Of a stretch of DNA of 64,000 nt, positions 45,501 through 57,800 are shown piece after piece (within the stretch, counting starts at the first letter, position 1; each line of letters opens with the position of its first letter). Origin of the DNA: Owenia fusiformis (lineage: Eukaryota > Annelida > Polychaeta > Sabellida > Oweniidae). The DNA lies in the NCBI GenBank assembly GCA_903813345.2, contig CAIIXF020000003.1, positions 31,805,151-31,869,150 on the forward strand. Reading direction: 5' to 3'. The translations under genes were made by a program, and so were the position numbers. The notes under the pieces were generated by a model. The model made no database searches and was not told the origin of the DNA. It worked only from the letters and a program-made list of their open reading frames with translations.

Positions 45501-48500
45501 ATTATAGCATATTATCTGCAGTTGATGTCGTCTTTTCAGCTACTCTATATACACATTCCCAAATCGTCCAATAGCCATTTCTGTAGGGTCCTCTGAAACG
45601 AAATGACTCAATAACCCAGATGCGAGTAGAAATAATCTTGATTTACGTCATTAAAAATTCAAAATTCAGTCAAAGTAATATCACATTTGAAATCTACATG
45701 TAAAATTACATCTAGAAATGTGGTTTTAAAAAGTGTTTATCAACTTTGAAAAATTGATTTTTTTTGAAAATGTGACTTCTAGCTCGGGGAGATTCCCCAT
45801 AGACCCCATGCTATAAAATCACAAAAAATGAAATATCTTTTCTTTTAGTGGACCGATAATATTTTGCTTTACTGGACATAGTTTCATTAGTATAAGTATC
45901 AGGCACATAAGGGTTATATTAAAATTGAGCCACTCAAATTGATAATATTCAAGTTTGAGGGAACTTTCTTATATACCTGCCATGTTAATTGACCCGAATC
46001 AGCCACCTGGTGGTGAAACTGGTAACTACCTACTCGCATTTGGGTAATTCATCCTCCGTTTCAGTGACATGGCTCACTTATCTTTGTTTAAGGTCCCCAA
46101 AGAAATCAAAAGTCTAGAAGAGCAAAATCTGGCAAGTATATGGAGCTACTATATACTGTGAAGTCTCAATAGAAAGTAAATTGGATGCACTACTGACCTG
46201 CATGTAGTGACTTATTCACTGGTGCATTGTCAATATGCAAGATCATATTGGCTAGCAAATGGGGACATTTCTTTCAACTAAGCTCATACAAAAAACGTTG
46301 GTTTTATAGTTGAGAATTTGTATAAAATTGACAAAATGGGACATAAACTGTTGTATTTTCCCGATAACTCCGGGGTTTGTGGCGATGCAGAATTCAAATG
46401 TCAATAAATTCGGAAATATAAGAGATATGTGTCTGAAATTCATGTCAGTTATTCCCCAAAGTGTATTTAATAAGTGTACCAAATTTTAAGAAAAATCACC
46501 CATCTCCCTCAAAAAATTCTCATGAGTTCTTGGACACCCTGTACATACAATAGCATGAGAATATTACCAATCTGAGTACAGAAATACAAAATACTAATAA
46601 AATTCTGTTTTTATTCAGATGGCCAAGATCTCATTGAACCCATGGACTTCCAAGAAGAAGAGCTAGCTACATCAAGGTAAATATATAGATCTCCCATGAA
46701 AGTGAACAGTGGTTAAGATATTTTTAAAAAGAATGTTGACTTTTCTGCAAAAGAACGGCGTTATAGATGTAGTACTTATAAAATGGTCTCAGACCTATTT
46801 TGTATAAAACAATGTCATGCCGGTGATTCATGAGATTCAGTCTGTGAATTTACAGAAATACAGACATTTTCTCTAAAGTTTTCTGTCTCTTGTTTACATT
46901 GTTGATATCTCAGAATTGTGACCTGACCCAGAATTAGGGATTGGGAAGTTCCAAGCTGATTAGGTGATAAAATAGAAATTCCCATTCCATATCTTCATGG
47001 CTATTGTACGGTTTTCAAAGCAAATTTAGCATTTTGGAAAAATCAGGTAATAAGGATCTGTCCAGAGCCTGAATGGGAGAATATCATATACTGTAGCTTC
47101 AAATAGAATATATATAAGCCAGCAAAGCAAAACCTCTGCTACATCTGACTCCACTTTTCATTAGTATCATACTATTGTTACATTAATTTGAGCAATACTA
47201 GAAAGGGCATTTTATCATTCAACAATTTCAGAACCTTACATTATCTTCGTTAATTGATACAATGTACAGGGTGTCCTGAAAGTATGGGGCCCCACCTAGG
47301 CAGACATATACCAGTGTCGTCATAGTATGTGTCATATATCATTTTAAAGTTTATATACTGGTATATGTCTGCCTAGGGGGGACCCCATACTTTCGGGACT
47401 CCCTGTACATAGTTTTCAGGAGGTTAAAGACTGATGTATCACCATCTTAATGCTACAATGTTAGAATTATCACATGATATGCATTGTCTTTGACTCATCA
47501 ATTTTTATCCCACCGAATGAAGTTCGTGAGGGATATAGGAAAGCCGTCCGTCCGTCCGTCCGTCTGTCCGTCCGTCCGTCTGTTTGTCCGGGCGATAACT
47601 CAAATACCGTTTCACGGATTTGATTCAAATTTTATAGGCTTATGCCTTATGAGTGTAGGACCTCTGCTCGAGAAGGAATTTTCAATATGGCCGCTCAATT
47701 CAAAATGGCCGCCATTTTTCGTAAAAAATGTAATCGTTGATAACTCAAATACAAGTTGACAGATTTGGTTCAAATTTTATATGCTGATGCCTAGGGACAA
47801 AGGAGTTTCGCACAAAAAGAGATTTTCAAGATGGCCGCTTAATTTCAAAATGGCGGCCATTTTTCGTAAAAATATGTAATCTTTGATAACTCAAATACCA
47901 GTGAACGGATTTGGTTCAAATTTTATATGATGATGCTTAGGGACACAGTAGCTATGTTCGACAAGACATTTTCAAGATGGCCGCTTAATTTCAAAATGGC
48001 GGCAATTTTTCGTAAAAAACGTAATCTTTGATAACTCAAATACCAGTGAACAGATTTTGTTGAAATTTTATATGATTATGCCTAGGGACACAGTAGCTCT
48101 GTTCAAGAAATAATTTTCAAGATGGCGGCTGAATTTCAAGATGGCGGCCCATATTCGTAAAAAACGTAATCTTTGATAACTCATATACCAGTGAACGGAT
48201 TTGGTTCAAACTTTATATGCTGATGCCTAGGGACAAAGGAATTTCGCACAAAAAGAGATTTTCAAGATGGCCGCTTAATTTCAAAATGGTGGCCATTTTT
48301 CGTAAAAATATGTAATCTTTGATAACTCAAATACCAGTGAACGGATTTGGTTCAAATTTTATACGATGATGCTTAGGGACACAGTAGCTATGTTCGACAA
48401 AACATTTTCAAGATGGCCGCTTAATTTCAAAATGGCGGCAATCTTTCGTAAAAAACGTAATCTTTGATAACTCAAATACCAGTGAACAGATTTGGTTGAA

Positions 48501-51500
48501 ATTTTATATGATTATGCCTAGGGACACAGTAGCTCTGTTCAAGAAATAATTTTCAAGATGGCGGCTGAATTTCAAGAGACCAGTGAACGGATTTGGTTCA
48601 AATTTTATATGATGATGCCTAGTTCACAATGGTATAAACTAACTTTGTGCCAAATTTCATGCTTCTATCACAAAGTGCACAAACATTTCAACATTTACAC
48701 TAGCTATAATAAGCATAATATGTTTTGTTCGGTGGGATTTGCTACTCCGTGGAGTTGCTGTTTTTCTAGTTATCAATATAACATAATTCATTGTTTTTCA
48801 TTTTTATTTTAGTTCCAGTATAGCAGACACAAAGTTTGACATCACAGTTGGGCACATAGAAGACATAATTATAGGTTAGTATTTTTGTTATTAGCATTTT
48901 AAGAGATACCAAGAATTGAAAAAATATTAGAATGACCTGTAGATCTTGCACCATCAAAAGACTATGTTAGAAACCTTTTTTCTGTGAAGACGCATGACAA
49001 ATTATTTTAATAGTAACTAAATTAATACACTTTTAGAAATGACAAGAGATAAATGCAGCCCTTATGATAATGTCATGTAGCTTACTAGATGAGCAATGTT
49101 TTACGAAGCTGGTATTTTCAGGAAATGTTTGTAACAAAGAAAATGATAGTCTGTAATGACTTAAAAATGCTGGATTGTAGAGACATAAATTGTACATGTA
49201 TATGTTAAAGCCACACATAGACATTTTACCTATATTTTAAAACCCCCAAAAAAGAATAAATATGACACTGTGCTATAAAAAATGAGATAGAGAAAATATT
49301 GTGGCTCAGAGATAAAGAAAAAATGATATGCCATGGCTGGGATTCGAACCTGCAAAATCAAGATTGCAAGACTGATTCCCTAACCACTCTGCCACGGCCT
49401 CAGCTCAACTTTCATGATGCATTTTTAGTATTCATTCTTAATTTCAGAAAAATGTTTTTACCTCTACACCACAATTATTAAATAGTAGTCAATAATCATG
49501 GTAATAATATTACAATACATATCTGAGTAAATATTCTAAGCCAAATTCAGAATTAATGCTGTTAATCCAGTTTTCATTTTGAGAATCTATTTCCTGTCAT
49601 GAATGTCAAAAAAACATGGCTTCCAAAACAAAATTCTTGCTTCCAATTTTCAAAATGATATATATTCATGGATCAGCTAATTTTGGCACCTGAACCCATC
49701 CTAATAGAAAGGTAAGACTATTTTCTTGAAAAGTATTTCTTGAAATCCCCAATTTCGGCCTCTGAAGTGTAAGAAAGTCACTTTAAATGTACATTGTGAT
49801 ATAATCTAATGTCATGTATTTGTCAAATAATGAAGAACTACTGTAAGTCAACACCTCACTTACACGAGAGAGGAACTCAAAATATGAAAGATTGGAACGA
49901 CTAGAGTCATTATTCACTTCAGAGAGGTTTTACTGTGCTTCACTCGAGTCACAAAAATGTCCAAAACCAACCACAAAGGCTGTAAATTTCAGATAGCGGC
50001 ATAAATACTGATACTCTTCTTATTCTAGTTTTCATAAATGGCTCATTTCATATTTATTTTTCAGAGGACAAGTTCCAAAACATGCAGGCCTGCTTCATGG
50101 ATAAATACTATAGAGAATTTGAGGATACAGAAGAAAATAAATTTTGTTACACTGATATACATAAAGAATATGTAAGTTATCTTTTAGTGAATTATTTTGA
50201 AATGCTTTTTCTTTGAAAGACTAGAGGCCAGTTGAGAGTAACTTTAGAAAAAATTGTCATCATTTTACATTTGTTCCATGTCAAGCCTGTTTAATCTTAC
50301 AATTTCTTCTATACTCTAACAGTTGATGTTTTTTTCAAGATAACCATTCATTTAAAAAACAAAGTGGGATTGTAAGGGTATACAGGAATGCTCATTGAAA
50401 ATGATACTTCCAACATTTTACACTCTAGTCACTTTTGTTGCTTTAATGATTCACCATAAAAAAGTAGGCTAATGGGAAATGTTACAAATTGTACAGATAT
50501 GATTTCTCATGTTTATCTGCCCACTCAGCCAGGATGTAAAGCTATATCCTGTCTGCTGTTGAAAATGTAACATTCTACATATCATCTTTATGTACCTCAA
50601 ACATGTCCAAATATGGGATAAAACATTTTACAAAACTGCGGCTTTATGTACTTCAGGCATGTACCGCATTGCGAGCATTAAACATTTTTCAATTGAATAA
50701 TTATTGGAATACTTAATAGTACATTATTGGATATTGATCAAGAATGTGAATGAATATATGCATTTCTTTTACCACTACAATCTGATATTGGAAATATCAT
50801 TCAGAAAATATCAATTAACAGTCATTGCTGAATGCATTAACAGTGATATTCACTATTTATTGATGATTTATTATTTTGCGTTGCAGTTAGAATTAGTGGA
50901 AAAACACTTAGACACAGAGCTCAATGAAAGAATGCCAGGATTTTCCATGGATGAATTCTCAAAACAATTAATGTAAGTCGTCAATATCTGCAATGTCTTA
51001 AATCTTGTATGTAATAATCATATTAATAATTTAAATTAATAATCATTTTCTAATAAAATACAAACTTCCTTGATTAATGTTAACTGTAAGGTGCCAGTTT
51101 TCATGCGATGTCAGTTACAAGACTGCATGTAAAAGATCCGAGGGGGCCAATAGTCCTTCAGCCTTAGAGGCTCTTAACAATTAATTTTTTGTATTTAATA
51201 TGAATTATGAAAACAATACCCTATCAAAGTGACAGTCAGAGATAGAATTAGCTAAAACCTTATCCCATATATAATTAAAGACAAAGACAGTAATTTCTGA
51301 GTATATTGGATGATAAATTAATGATGTTGTAAATTATGTTTTCATCTCCTACTTTCAGATCCAGAAAACAAGATTTAGAGGGAGAAGTGTTTGACATGCT
51401 CCTGACATTTAGTGATTTCTTAGCATTTAAAGAAATGTTCTTAGATTATAAAGCAGTAAGTAATTTATATTGTTCAATAAGTCATACATTTTTATTTTGA

Positions 51501-52428
51501 TTATTTGAGGTTTAAACTAGATTAACATTTTCGCCAACAATGTTATTATATTGTATTTGATTTACTTGATGTAGAATAAAAGCCCAGGGGTATAGTTTAG
51601 AAATAAGTTTTTCCTTGCAAGTGATTATGAAGGAGCAGTACCTTGAATCAAATAGATGTCAAGTAGTAATAATATACGTGTATGTTCCAATCATAGTTAC
51701 TTTACTGGTCTCTCTCTGTCCCCCTCCCCTCTCCCTCCCTCTCCAGGGCTAGTGGATCCCTGTTTGAAATAAGGCTGCACAAAATATGTCATATTAATTA
51801 GCAAATAATATTAAACTGTTATTTATATTTATTTGAGTTGTGTGCGGTTTGGAGTCGCTTGATCACTACTTTAACCCAATATGTTATATCAATTATTGGG
51901 TTTACATGATTTCAACATATTTCTTATAGAAACATTAGTTAATCTATCTCAATTTAATGCTATATTCTTATACCGAAGGGGTCCCTATCGCTAAGAAATA
52001 TATTACAATACATGATATATGCTTGTACTTACTTCACTTGTAGTACCTTAACCTGTCATTACATTGGTTGGTGCTGGGGAGGCTGGTGGGCTTTCCATGG
52101 TATGAGTTCACAAACTGATTCCCGCCAGATGTAGTCACGTGACATTTCATCCTTATCACATGATCCATATAAATTAACTCACCTATGCACTTGTGCCATC
52201 TATACATCACTTACGAGATAGATTTAACTGTATGAATATCTAGTGATCTGAGCCAACTCCAAAACACATAAATATTTATATTTCATATAAGTCATTTTTT
52301 GATTATAGGTAAAAGAGGGCGATACCATAGATCTGAGTTCAGGGTTTACAATCACGCCACTAGGTGCCCTCGGGGAACCTGCAGCTACTTCCTTACGTCC
52401 TGGTAGTGGCTCACATCCAGATAAATAA
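42595..52428 (+). CDS. ARL2BP: ADP-ribosylation factor-like protein 2-binding protein (ARL2BP/BART), complete
   Basis: Effector of the small GTPase ARL2 (and ARL3), linked to STAT3 nuclear retention and to cilia. Coding exons: 42595-42613, 46619-46676, 48813-48874, 50065-50171, 50887-50972, 51359-51455 and 52309-52428. All are GT-AG with matching phases, giving 182 residues (human 163). The BART domain is recognised from FDITVGHIEDIIIEDKFQ, the FMDKYYREFEDTEENKF block, IHKEYLELVEKHLD, and LLTFSDFLAFKEMFLDYK. The Ser/Pro-rich tail ends SGSHPDK. Exon 1 is only 19 nt (MAEDGK) and is accepted because its ATG lies in a GCG-rich YY1-like context and the phase fits. The next gene, NUP93, converges on it, as both are neighbours in human 16q13. 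Confidence 0.95.
43458..43545 (+). pseudogene. Possible remnant of a RECQL4 C-terminal exon copy
   Basis: In ARL2BP intron 1 a frame ends ...SVLQCYLDTQELARIK and a TGA, resembling the RECQL4 end (VLRLATQELVRMR, TGA). The last ten codons share six residues, the others are mostly conservative, and the stop is at the same place. Upstream similarity is weak (SKSEW vs SKVWG). It could be chance. Confidence 0.25.
44668..45062 (+). repeat. (GTCC)n-containing interspersed repeat, family A, copy 2
   Basis: Starts at a hairpin GGCTCAC-AC-GGTGAGCC, followed by CTATGGGATCGACCAGGCG, then (GTCC)n at about 44702-44732, then the body shared with 589-1278. It lies in ARL2BP intron 1. Confidence 0.65.
45165..46541. 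mobile_element. 1.38-kb mariner-type element with ~230-bp inverted arms
   Basis: The left arm (45165 to about 45395: CAGTTTGTCCCAGAACTCAT, GAGAATTTTTTGAGGG, ..., ACTCCTGGGGTT-like text) is matched by its reverse complement ending CACCCTG at 46541. TA borders both ends. A second, inner inverted pair (GAAACGAAATGACTCAATAAC at ~45596 and GGGTAATTCATCCTCCGTTTC at ~46043) nests inside. No transposase frame is seen. It sits in ARL2BP intron 1, ending 77 bp before exon 2. Confidence 0.75.
47267..47405. mobile_element. 139-bp mariner-type MITE
   Basis: Begins CAGGGTGTCCTGAAAGTATG and ends, on the other strand, CAGGGAGTCCCGAAAGTATG; both are flanked by TA. The arms continue through CCTAGGCAGACATATACCAG, so almost the whole element is a hairpin. 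Confidence 0.8.
47508..48769 (+). mobile_element. Helentron-like non-autonomous element, family B copy 2
   Basis: Starts TCCCACCGAATGAAGTTCGT, then a (GTCC)n tract (47547-47590), then tandem ~125-bp units with AAGATGGCCGCTTAATTTCA and GATAACTCAAATACCAGTGA (about seven). Near the 3' end comes TTCGGTGGGA, the complement of the start, then the hairpin ACTCC-GT-GGAGT (48744-48755), 10 bases and CTAG. Same plan as 35573-36777. It lies in ARL2BP intron 2, ending 43 bp before exon 3. Confidence 0.65.
49326..49406 (-). pseudogene. tRNA-like sequence in ARL2BP intron 3
   Basis: On the minus strand GCCGTGGCAGAGTGGTTAGG (A-box-like) and GGTTCGAATCCCAG (B-box) are correctly spaced, and the ends GCCGTGG/CCATGGC can pair. 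The T stem and anticodon stem pair poorly, so it is called a degenerate tRNA or SINE head. Confidence 0.4.
49850..49942. repeat. Pogo-like remnant in ARL2BP intron 3
   Basis: ACTGTAAGTCAACACCTCAC and, at the right, AGAGAGGTTTTACTGTGCTT are partial inverted ends of the pogo/Tigger style. Confidence 0.35.
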
Positions 52429-53586
52429 CACAGGACTCAATTAACTCTTAAACAGTTCATATCATGTATATAAGTCATAGACGAGGTTCCAGTAAGCAGG
52501 GGTCGTCGCTCCAAAGAGGCATTAATTTATGACATGTGGATGTATGGTAGTGCCATCTATACTCCAAATTCTCAAAATGTGATATTCCATTTAAAGTCTC
52601 CAAAAGACATTTTATATGACTAGGTGATTAGAGATCAAGGTAGTTTTACAATTGTATTTTGACTGAAATGTTATGAACCTAAATTTTCAATGACTTTTGA
52701 ATTGAGGTGTTAAACTCTAGATAAGACTAGATAAGTCCTGACTATGAGAGCTTTAAATAATTGTAGCAGCCATCACCTTCAAGAGTACTAAGCGTGATCA
52801 TCCATTGATATTTATAGAAAAATAATTTGACTGATTTTATAACTTATTAAGCGGAGGATCTAAAGACAATACTTTTATTAACCATTTTTTGATTCATTCT
52901 AGTTCATCCATCTAAAATTGCAAACCAACCAACTGCCTTTACTTTGGAGAGTTGGCCCATTTTTCTTTGAGAACACTATTAAACTCTTTGTTAACCTCAT
53001 TTTTACCTTTGTTCAAAAATCTTGTTGGTTGTAAGTTAATTCATGTTAAACTTGAAAACAAACAAGTGTACTTCCGATTTTCACAAATTGCCTCTTCCAT
53101 GAATCTTGCATAATTTCTCAAATTAAAGTGTCTAGAAACTATTTCATTTTTGTAACAAGTGTGCTGCAAATCTACCTTGTAATGAGGGCTACAAATTTTG
53201 CCTTGTCATATCACTCAAATAGTACTCCATCCATCAAATCATACATGTATGTATATTTTATTTTTACGAAAATGTATCCGTTTATTTATAGACTCGAAAT
53301 TGTACATTGTCTAAATGTATTGCAGATTTACTTGAATGCCGTCCTTGTAATTGTCAAAAGATGTCTCTGTATGTCTCAAAGGGAAATCCAACCAGTCAAA
53401 ATGTAATGACTAATGTCAATGTAACTCCCATGGAGATTTTTGTATGTTTCATTTTAAATTCCTCAAATTTCTAATTCATAATCTCACAAGTAATGTTTCG
53501 CATTTGTGTGGAACAAATTTCAAAGTAGTAATGTGGTCCAGAGATCAAAAGTATTGAATTGTACAGATGTATTTTATGCTATTATT

Positions 53587-53592
53587 AATAAA
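53587..53592 (+). other. ARL2BP polyadenylation signal
   Basis: AATAAA ~1.16 kb past the ARL2BP stop, followed by a GTTGAGTTTTCAATCTGGTTG GU-rich-like stretch. This implies a long 3' UTR; usage is inferred. Confidence 0.4.
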
Positions 53593-53746
53593 CTATAAAT
53601 CAAAACTGACCATGATTTTTGTTGAGTTTTCAATCTGGTTGTTATATTAATGGGTTCAAGCATAGCCATTTAAACCCAAAGAAGTGCATACAATCACTGA
53701 CTGAATCAAATGACAGCTCTTTTGGGACAGATGGATTAACTTTGTT

Positions 53747-53938
53747 GTGAGAGACATGATGTTTTGGACTCGAACAGACATGGTGTTCTCACACTCAGAC
53801 AGACATGCTGATGGTGCACTCAGACAGACATTGTATTTTTGTACTCAGAAAGACAGTGTTTTTTGTACCCAGACAGAAGACATGGTGTTCTTCACTCAGA
53901 CAGACATTGTAATCTTCACTCAGACAGACATGGGTTGG
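53747..53938 (+). repeat. ~30-bp minisatellite (CACTCAGACAGACATGGTG)
   Basis: About seven imperfect units containing (C)ACTCAGACAGACAT lie between the ARL2BP polyadenylation signal and NUP93. The 64-codon frame through it is a by-product. Confidence 0.75.
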
Positions 53939-54654
53939 TAAACTACTGTTATAGCAAGTTGATCTTTGATGGAATTATTCATCACCAATATCAATGAAAT
54001 ATATAACAGTTCGTGTACTGACTGATAAATCCCCTATCTTACTTGCAATTTGATCTACTGTTCAAAGTAAAAGAAGTAGAAGTATCCAGTATTTTGCACA
54101 TATTTATTTAGTCTAAGACATCTGTTACATCAAATGTAATTTTCTTACTAAGGTGTATAAAAATATTGTCTCATTATAAGATGATGTTATCAAATTCCTT
54201 GTATCAATATCACTGTAGTTTTTGAAATTTCATCGTAATCCAATGCAATTGTGCCCATAAAAATGTTCATGACCTCTGTTTCACTCGACATATATATCTA
54301 GTTCTAAGGGACCGTGGCACACAGGGAGACCCAGAAGCCTAGGGAAAAGTAATAGTAAGCTAGTATAGTCTTTTTCTATACTCTGTCTCTACTGCTAGCT
54401 TCTGTTCTTTCCCCAGCCCTAGGAGGAAATGTATTATTGTCCTCTGAAGATGTATTATGCATTGAATGAACATGAATCCATAAAATAATGTCTACAATGT
54501 CAATCTAGTTCATGATGATCTCTACTAAATTTTGCAATCTAGACAATATCACCAATCACCAGAGTGGTCAGTGGATGTTTCTCACATTGTTTTAATACAT
54601 ATTCACAGCAGCCAAACACAACATATTTGTCAATATGATGTTAAGTCAGACTAC

Positions 54655-54862
54655 ATAGAGTTCACCGAATCTGGCAATGTGTCCATGTTTCCATCCTTAA
54701 GACCTTATATTGTACATAGGCAATGTACATAAGCCTTGATAATGTTAATGAGGACCTCTATTTGAACAAATCTGACATATGTCCATGTATCCATCATTAG
54801 AACTTTACACCAAACTGCCAAACAGTGATATAATATGTACATATACAGGCAATGTACATTGT
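54655..54862. repeat. Diverged duplicates of the NUP93 coding end
   Basis: AATGAGGACCTCTATTTGAACAAATCTGACAT at ~54748 copies the real end of NUP93 (AAGGACCTCTATTTGAACCAG, TCTGGCAT at ~54871). TCTGGCAATGTGTCCATG and GGCAATGTACAT also recur at ~54671, 54717 and 54849. This suggests two or three old tandem copies of a ~100-bp unit that includes the last codons of NUP93. Confidence 0.6.
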
Positions 54863-57800
54863 CTAGTTCATAAGGACCTCTATTTGAACCAGTCTGGCAT
54901 TAGTGTCCCCAGGCATTCTGTATGGTAACATACCAGCAAATGTAATGAGAGATTTGGCCTGGCTCCTCAGGTAGTTGATAAACTGAAAGAATAAAATAAT
55001 CCAATATCTTAATTCCTACTTGATAGGTGGCAGCAGCAATCATCTTACACATTGCATCTCAAAAACAAAAATTAAATTGATTGTGTGATACTAAAAATCA
55101 ATTTTCAGGGGAGTTTCTGTGCCGTATAAAAACAAGGCATTAACATGCAAAATGTCACTACCTGCCATTTGTTATAGATGCATACCATCGAACGCTGTTA
55201 CAGACACCGGCCGCAAAAAAGTTGAAGAAACAATATGTCCATTTCTGGTGGTGACATAAATTCAACACAAACTATTACAAAAAGCAAAATGTATATTATC
55301 TAATAAGTGTAAATACTAACTGTTTCTTTGCCACCATCACTAGATGTCGCCACTAGGCCTCGCCCTATCAGTGAACTTTGACCTTGAGCACCACTGGTTC
55401 TGAAATAACAACATTGGAGTAGATTATATATACAATCGGCTCTCATATACTCCATTAAAGATTTATTCACTGAAAAGAAGACAGCTGAATGATGATGAAT
55501 CAAGAATTTTAAATTAAAATGTATTCCGAATATAAGAAGCTGCAACTAGGAATTCAGGGATAGACATAGATGTTTATCATGATCGCAAGTCAGTAGTAGT
55601 CATCTTTTATAAACTGCATAGTGCCGAGAATTGTAGTTTTGGAGATAAAAATGCTATTCTAGCAAGGCTAGTAGAAAAGCAACTCCATCAATTGAGTAGC
55701 AAATCTGATATGCAGAACAAAACATATTTTATCAAATCACTCACCGTATGTGTTTGTATTGAGTGTACAGTATATTCATAGTGGCTAATAAGACATCTGG
55801 GAGACTTCTACGCACCTGTAAGTATACAAGTTTCTATTAGTACAGACAGAATACTTCATTTGAAAACTGCATTTCTAATCGGTCCCATTTTCAAGTCATA
55901 TATTTAACAGAACATTTTCTGAACTTTAGTGTAACATTAATCTTTTAAAATCACATTAAATAGACCTTTTAATAAAATTCTGTCAATGCAATAAACTGAA
56001 CTGCTAACACCAAATGCTGGTTCCAAAAACAATGCTGATATAAAAGATATGTATAGTTACCTCATCTGTATAGTGTTTGAAGTTATTAACTTTGGTGTCT
56101 ACATCCTCCATGGTGAATGGCAAAAGCTTCAAATGCTGCATGGCCTGAAAAAAATGAACAAAGAGAATATTTGCCAGTGTAATTAAATATGTGTACATTG
56201 ACTTTTACAATGTAGAGTTTATTTAGTATTTTAAGTCAAATATTACAAGATTTAATAATACTGTATATCCTTGATATGAGTTCTGGTTCAAAGTATTCAA
56301 CAAATCAATAGTGTAAAATGGGAGGATAAAACTATAAAAATAACTTCATTGTATCTAAAGTGTCAACATTTTGACATCATCCCTTAGTGTATCAGACGAT
56401 TCCGAGGGAAATATGTATACACAATACAGATATATTCCTGCACGTTATATACCTCTTCAGTAGAGTAGGTATGGAATATATAATACAGATATATTCACGC
56501 ACGTTATATACCTCTTCAGTAGAGTAGGTATACAATACTCACATCTATGGCCTGATCTGGTTTGCCTGTGTGGTAGAGATCAAAGAACGTCATCAGATCT
56601 AAGAGCAGGTAGAATGTACTGGTATTTGAGACTGTTCCCTCGTGGCCTAATGCTCTGTACCTGCAAGTAGAATTAGATTATTTCACCACCTTTTACATGG
56701 CTTAAACAAATTTACATCAGAATTGTCTATGTAATATGTCTTAATTTGAGCATTTTATACTGTCTATTCCTATTAAGTAAAATTTGTCTTGAGTAATATT
56801 TATGTACATAAATCAAATGTTTTGTTTTGCCTACCCAAAAGGCAACCTGTGTGTGACACTTTGTAAAGTTCAAACCAAAGGGATGTAGGGTATAGCAACT
56901 ACTATTCAATACACACCTTTCTGCAATTGAGATGGCCATCTGATTAAGTCTGTCCTTGTTAGACTGGGGACTTGGTGCCTGAGACAAGACTTGTACTAGA
57001 AGTTTGTTCAGAAGTTCAAGTACTTTATCATGATTCTGAAAAAAAATTTATTACATGCATTCCCTTATATTATTATTCCATAACATATATCTTAGAATAC
57101 AATTATTACATGTGAATAAACAATGGGAATAAATAAGTTACTTTTTTAGAAAAACTATTTTTTATCACATCTGCCATTACCATTTTTATGGTGTTGTAAA
57201 GCATCATTTTAGCTATGGTACCATAAACTGTGAAAATGGCATATGGCACCACAGTACTTTTTTATACCATGATTTCAATTTGTGAATAAGATTGTATGAT
57301 TTTCTTGTTAATTTTTCTTCATCCCTATTCTTTATATTTTTGTCTTGTCATTGAGATTTTGAAAAGTGCATCATAAGAACTTTAATGAACAAGATATTCT
57401 GATTTATTTAGAGAAAACCTACAAAATATCCAATTAGTGGGGGGAATTTACCCCTATATTTGGCAGAATATTTCAGATGGTGATACAAGTATAAACTTTT
57501 GCTTTTCTACTACTTCAAACCTTTTTAAAAAAATCTGTCCCTGTGATCAATGGATTTTTTTACTTTTTCCCCCAAAAATCCAAGATGGCCGACACACTAT
57601 AGCTCGGAAAATATATTTAGCTCTGATTTGGCAAATACAGCTGTAATGTAAAGTTTAAATTGTGTTTTCAGGACTAAATGCACTAATAGGGACACCACAT
57701 AATATATGTCATGAGCTTAAGTCAAAATAAATAATTATATGGGAGTTAAGCAAGGATCATTTCTGGTCCCCCTCTTATTTTGTTCATTTATAAGTTTGTA

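Noticed and set aside
53747-53938. Small repeat-containing protein (DMVF/QTD pattern)
   Set aside because: The frame is produced by the minisatellite; it lies after the ARL2BP poly(A) signal and has no supporting signals.
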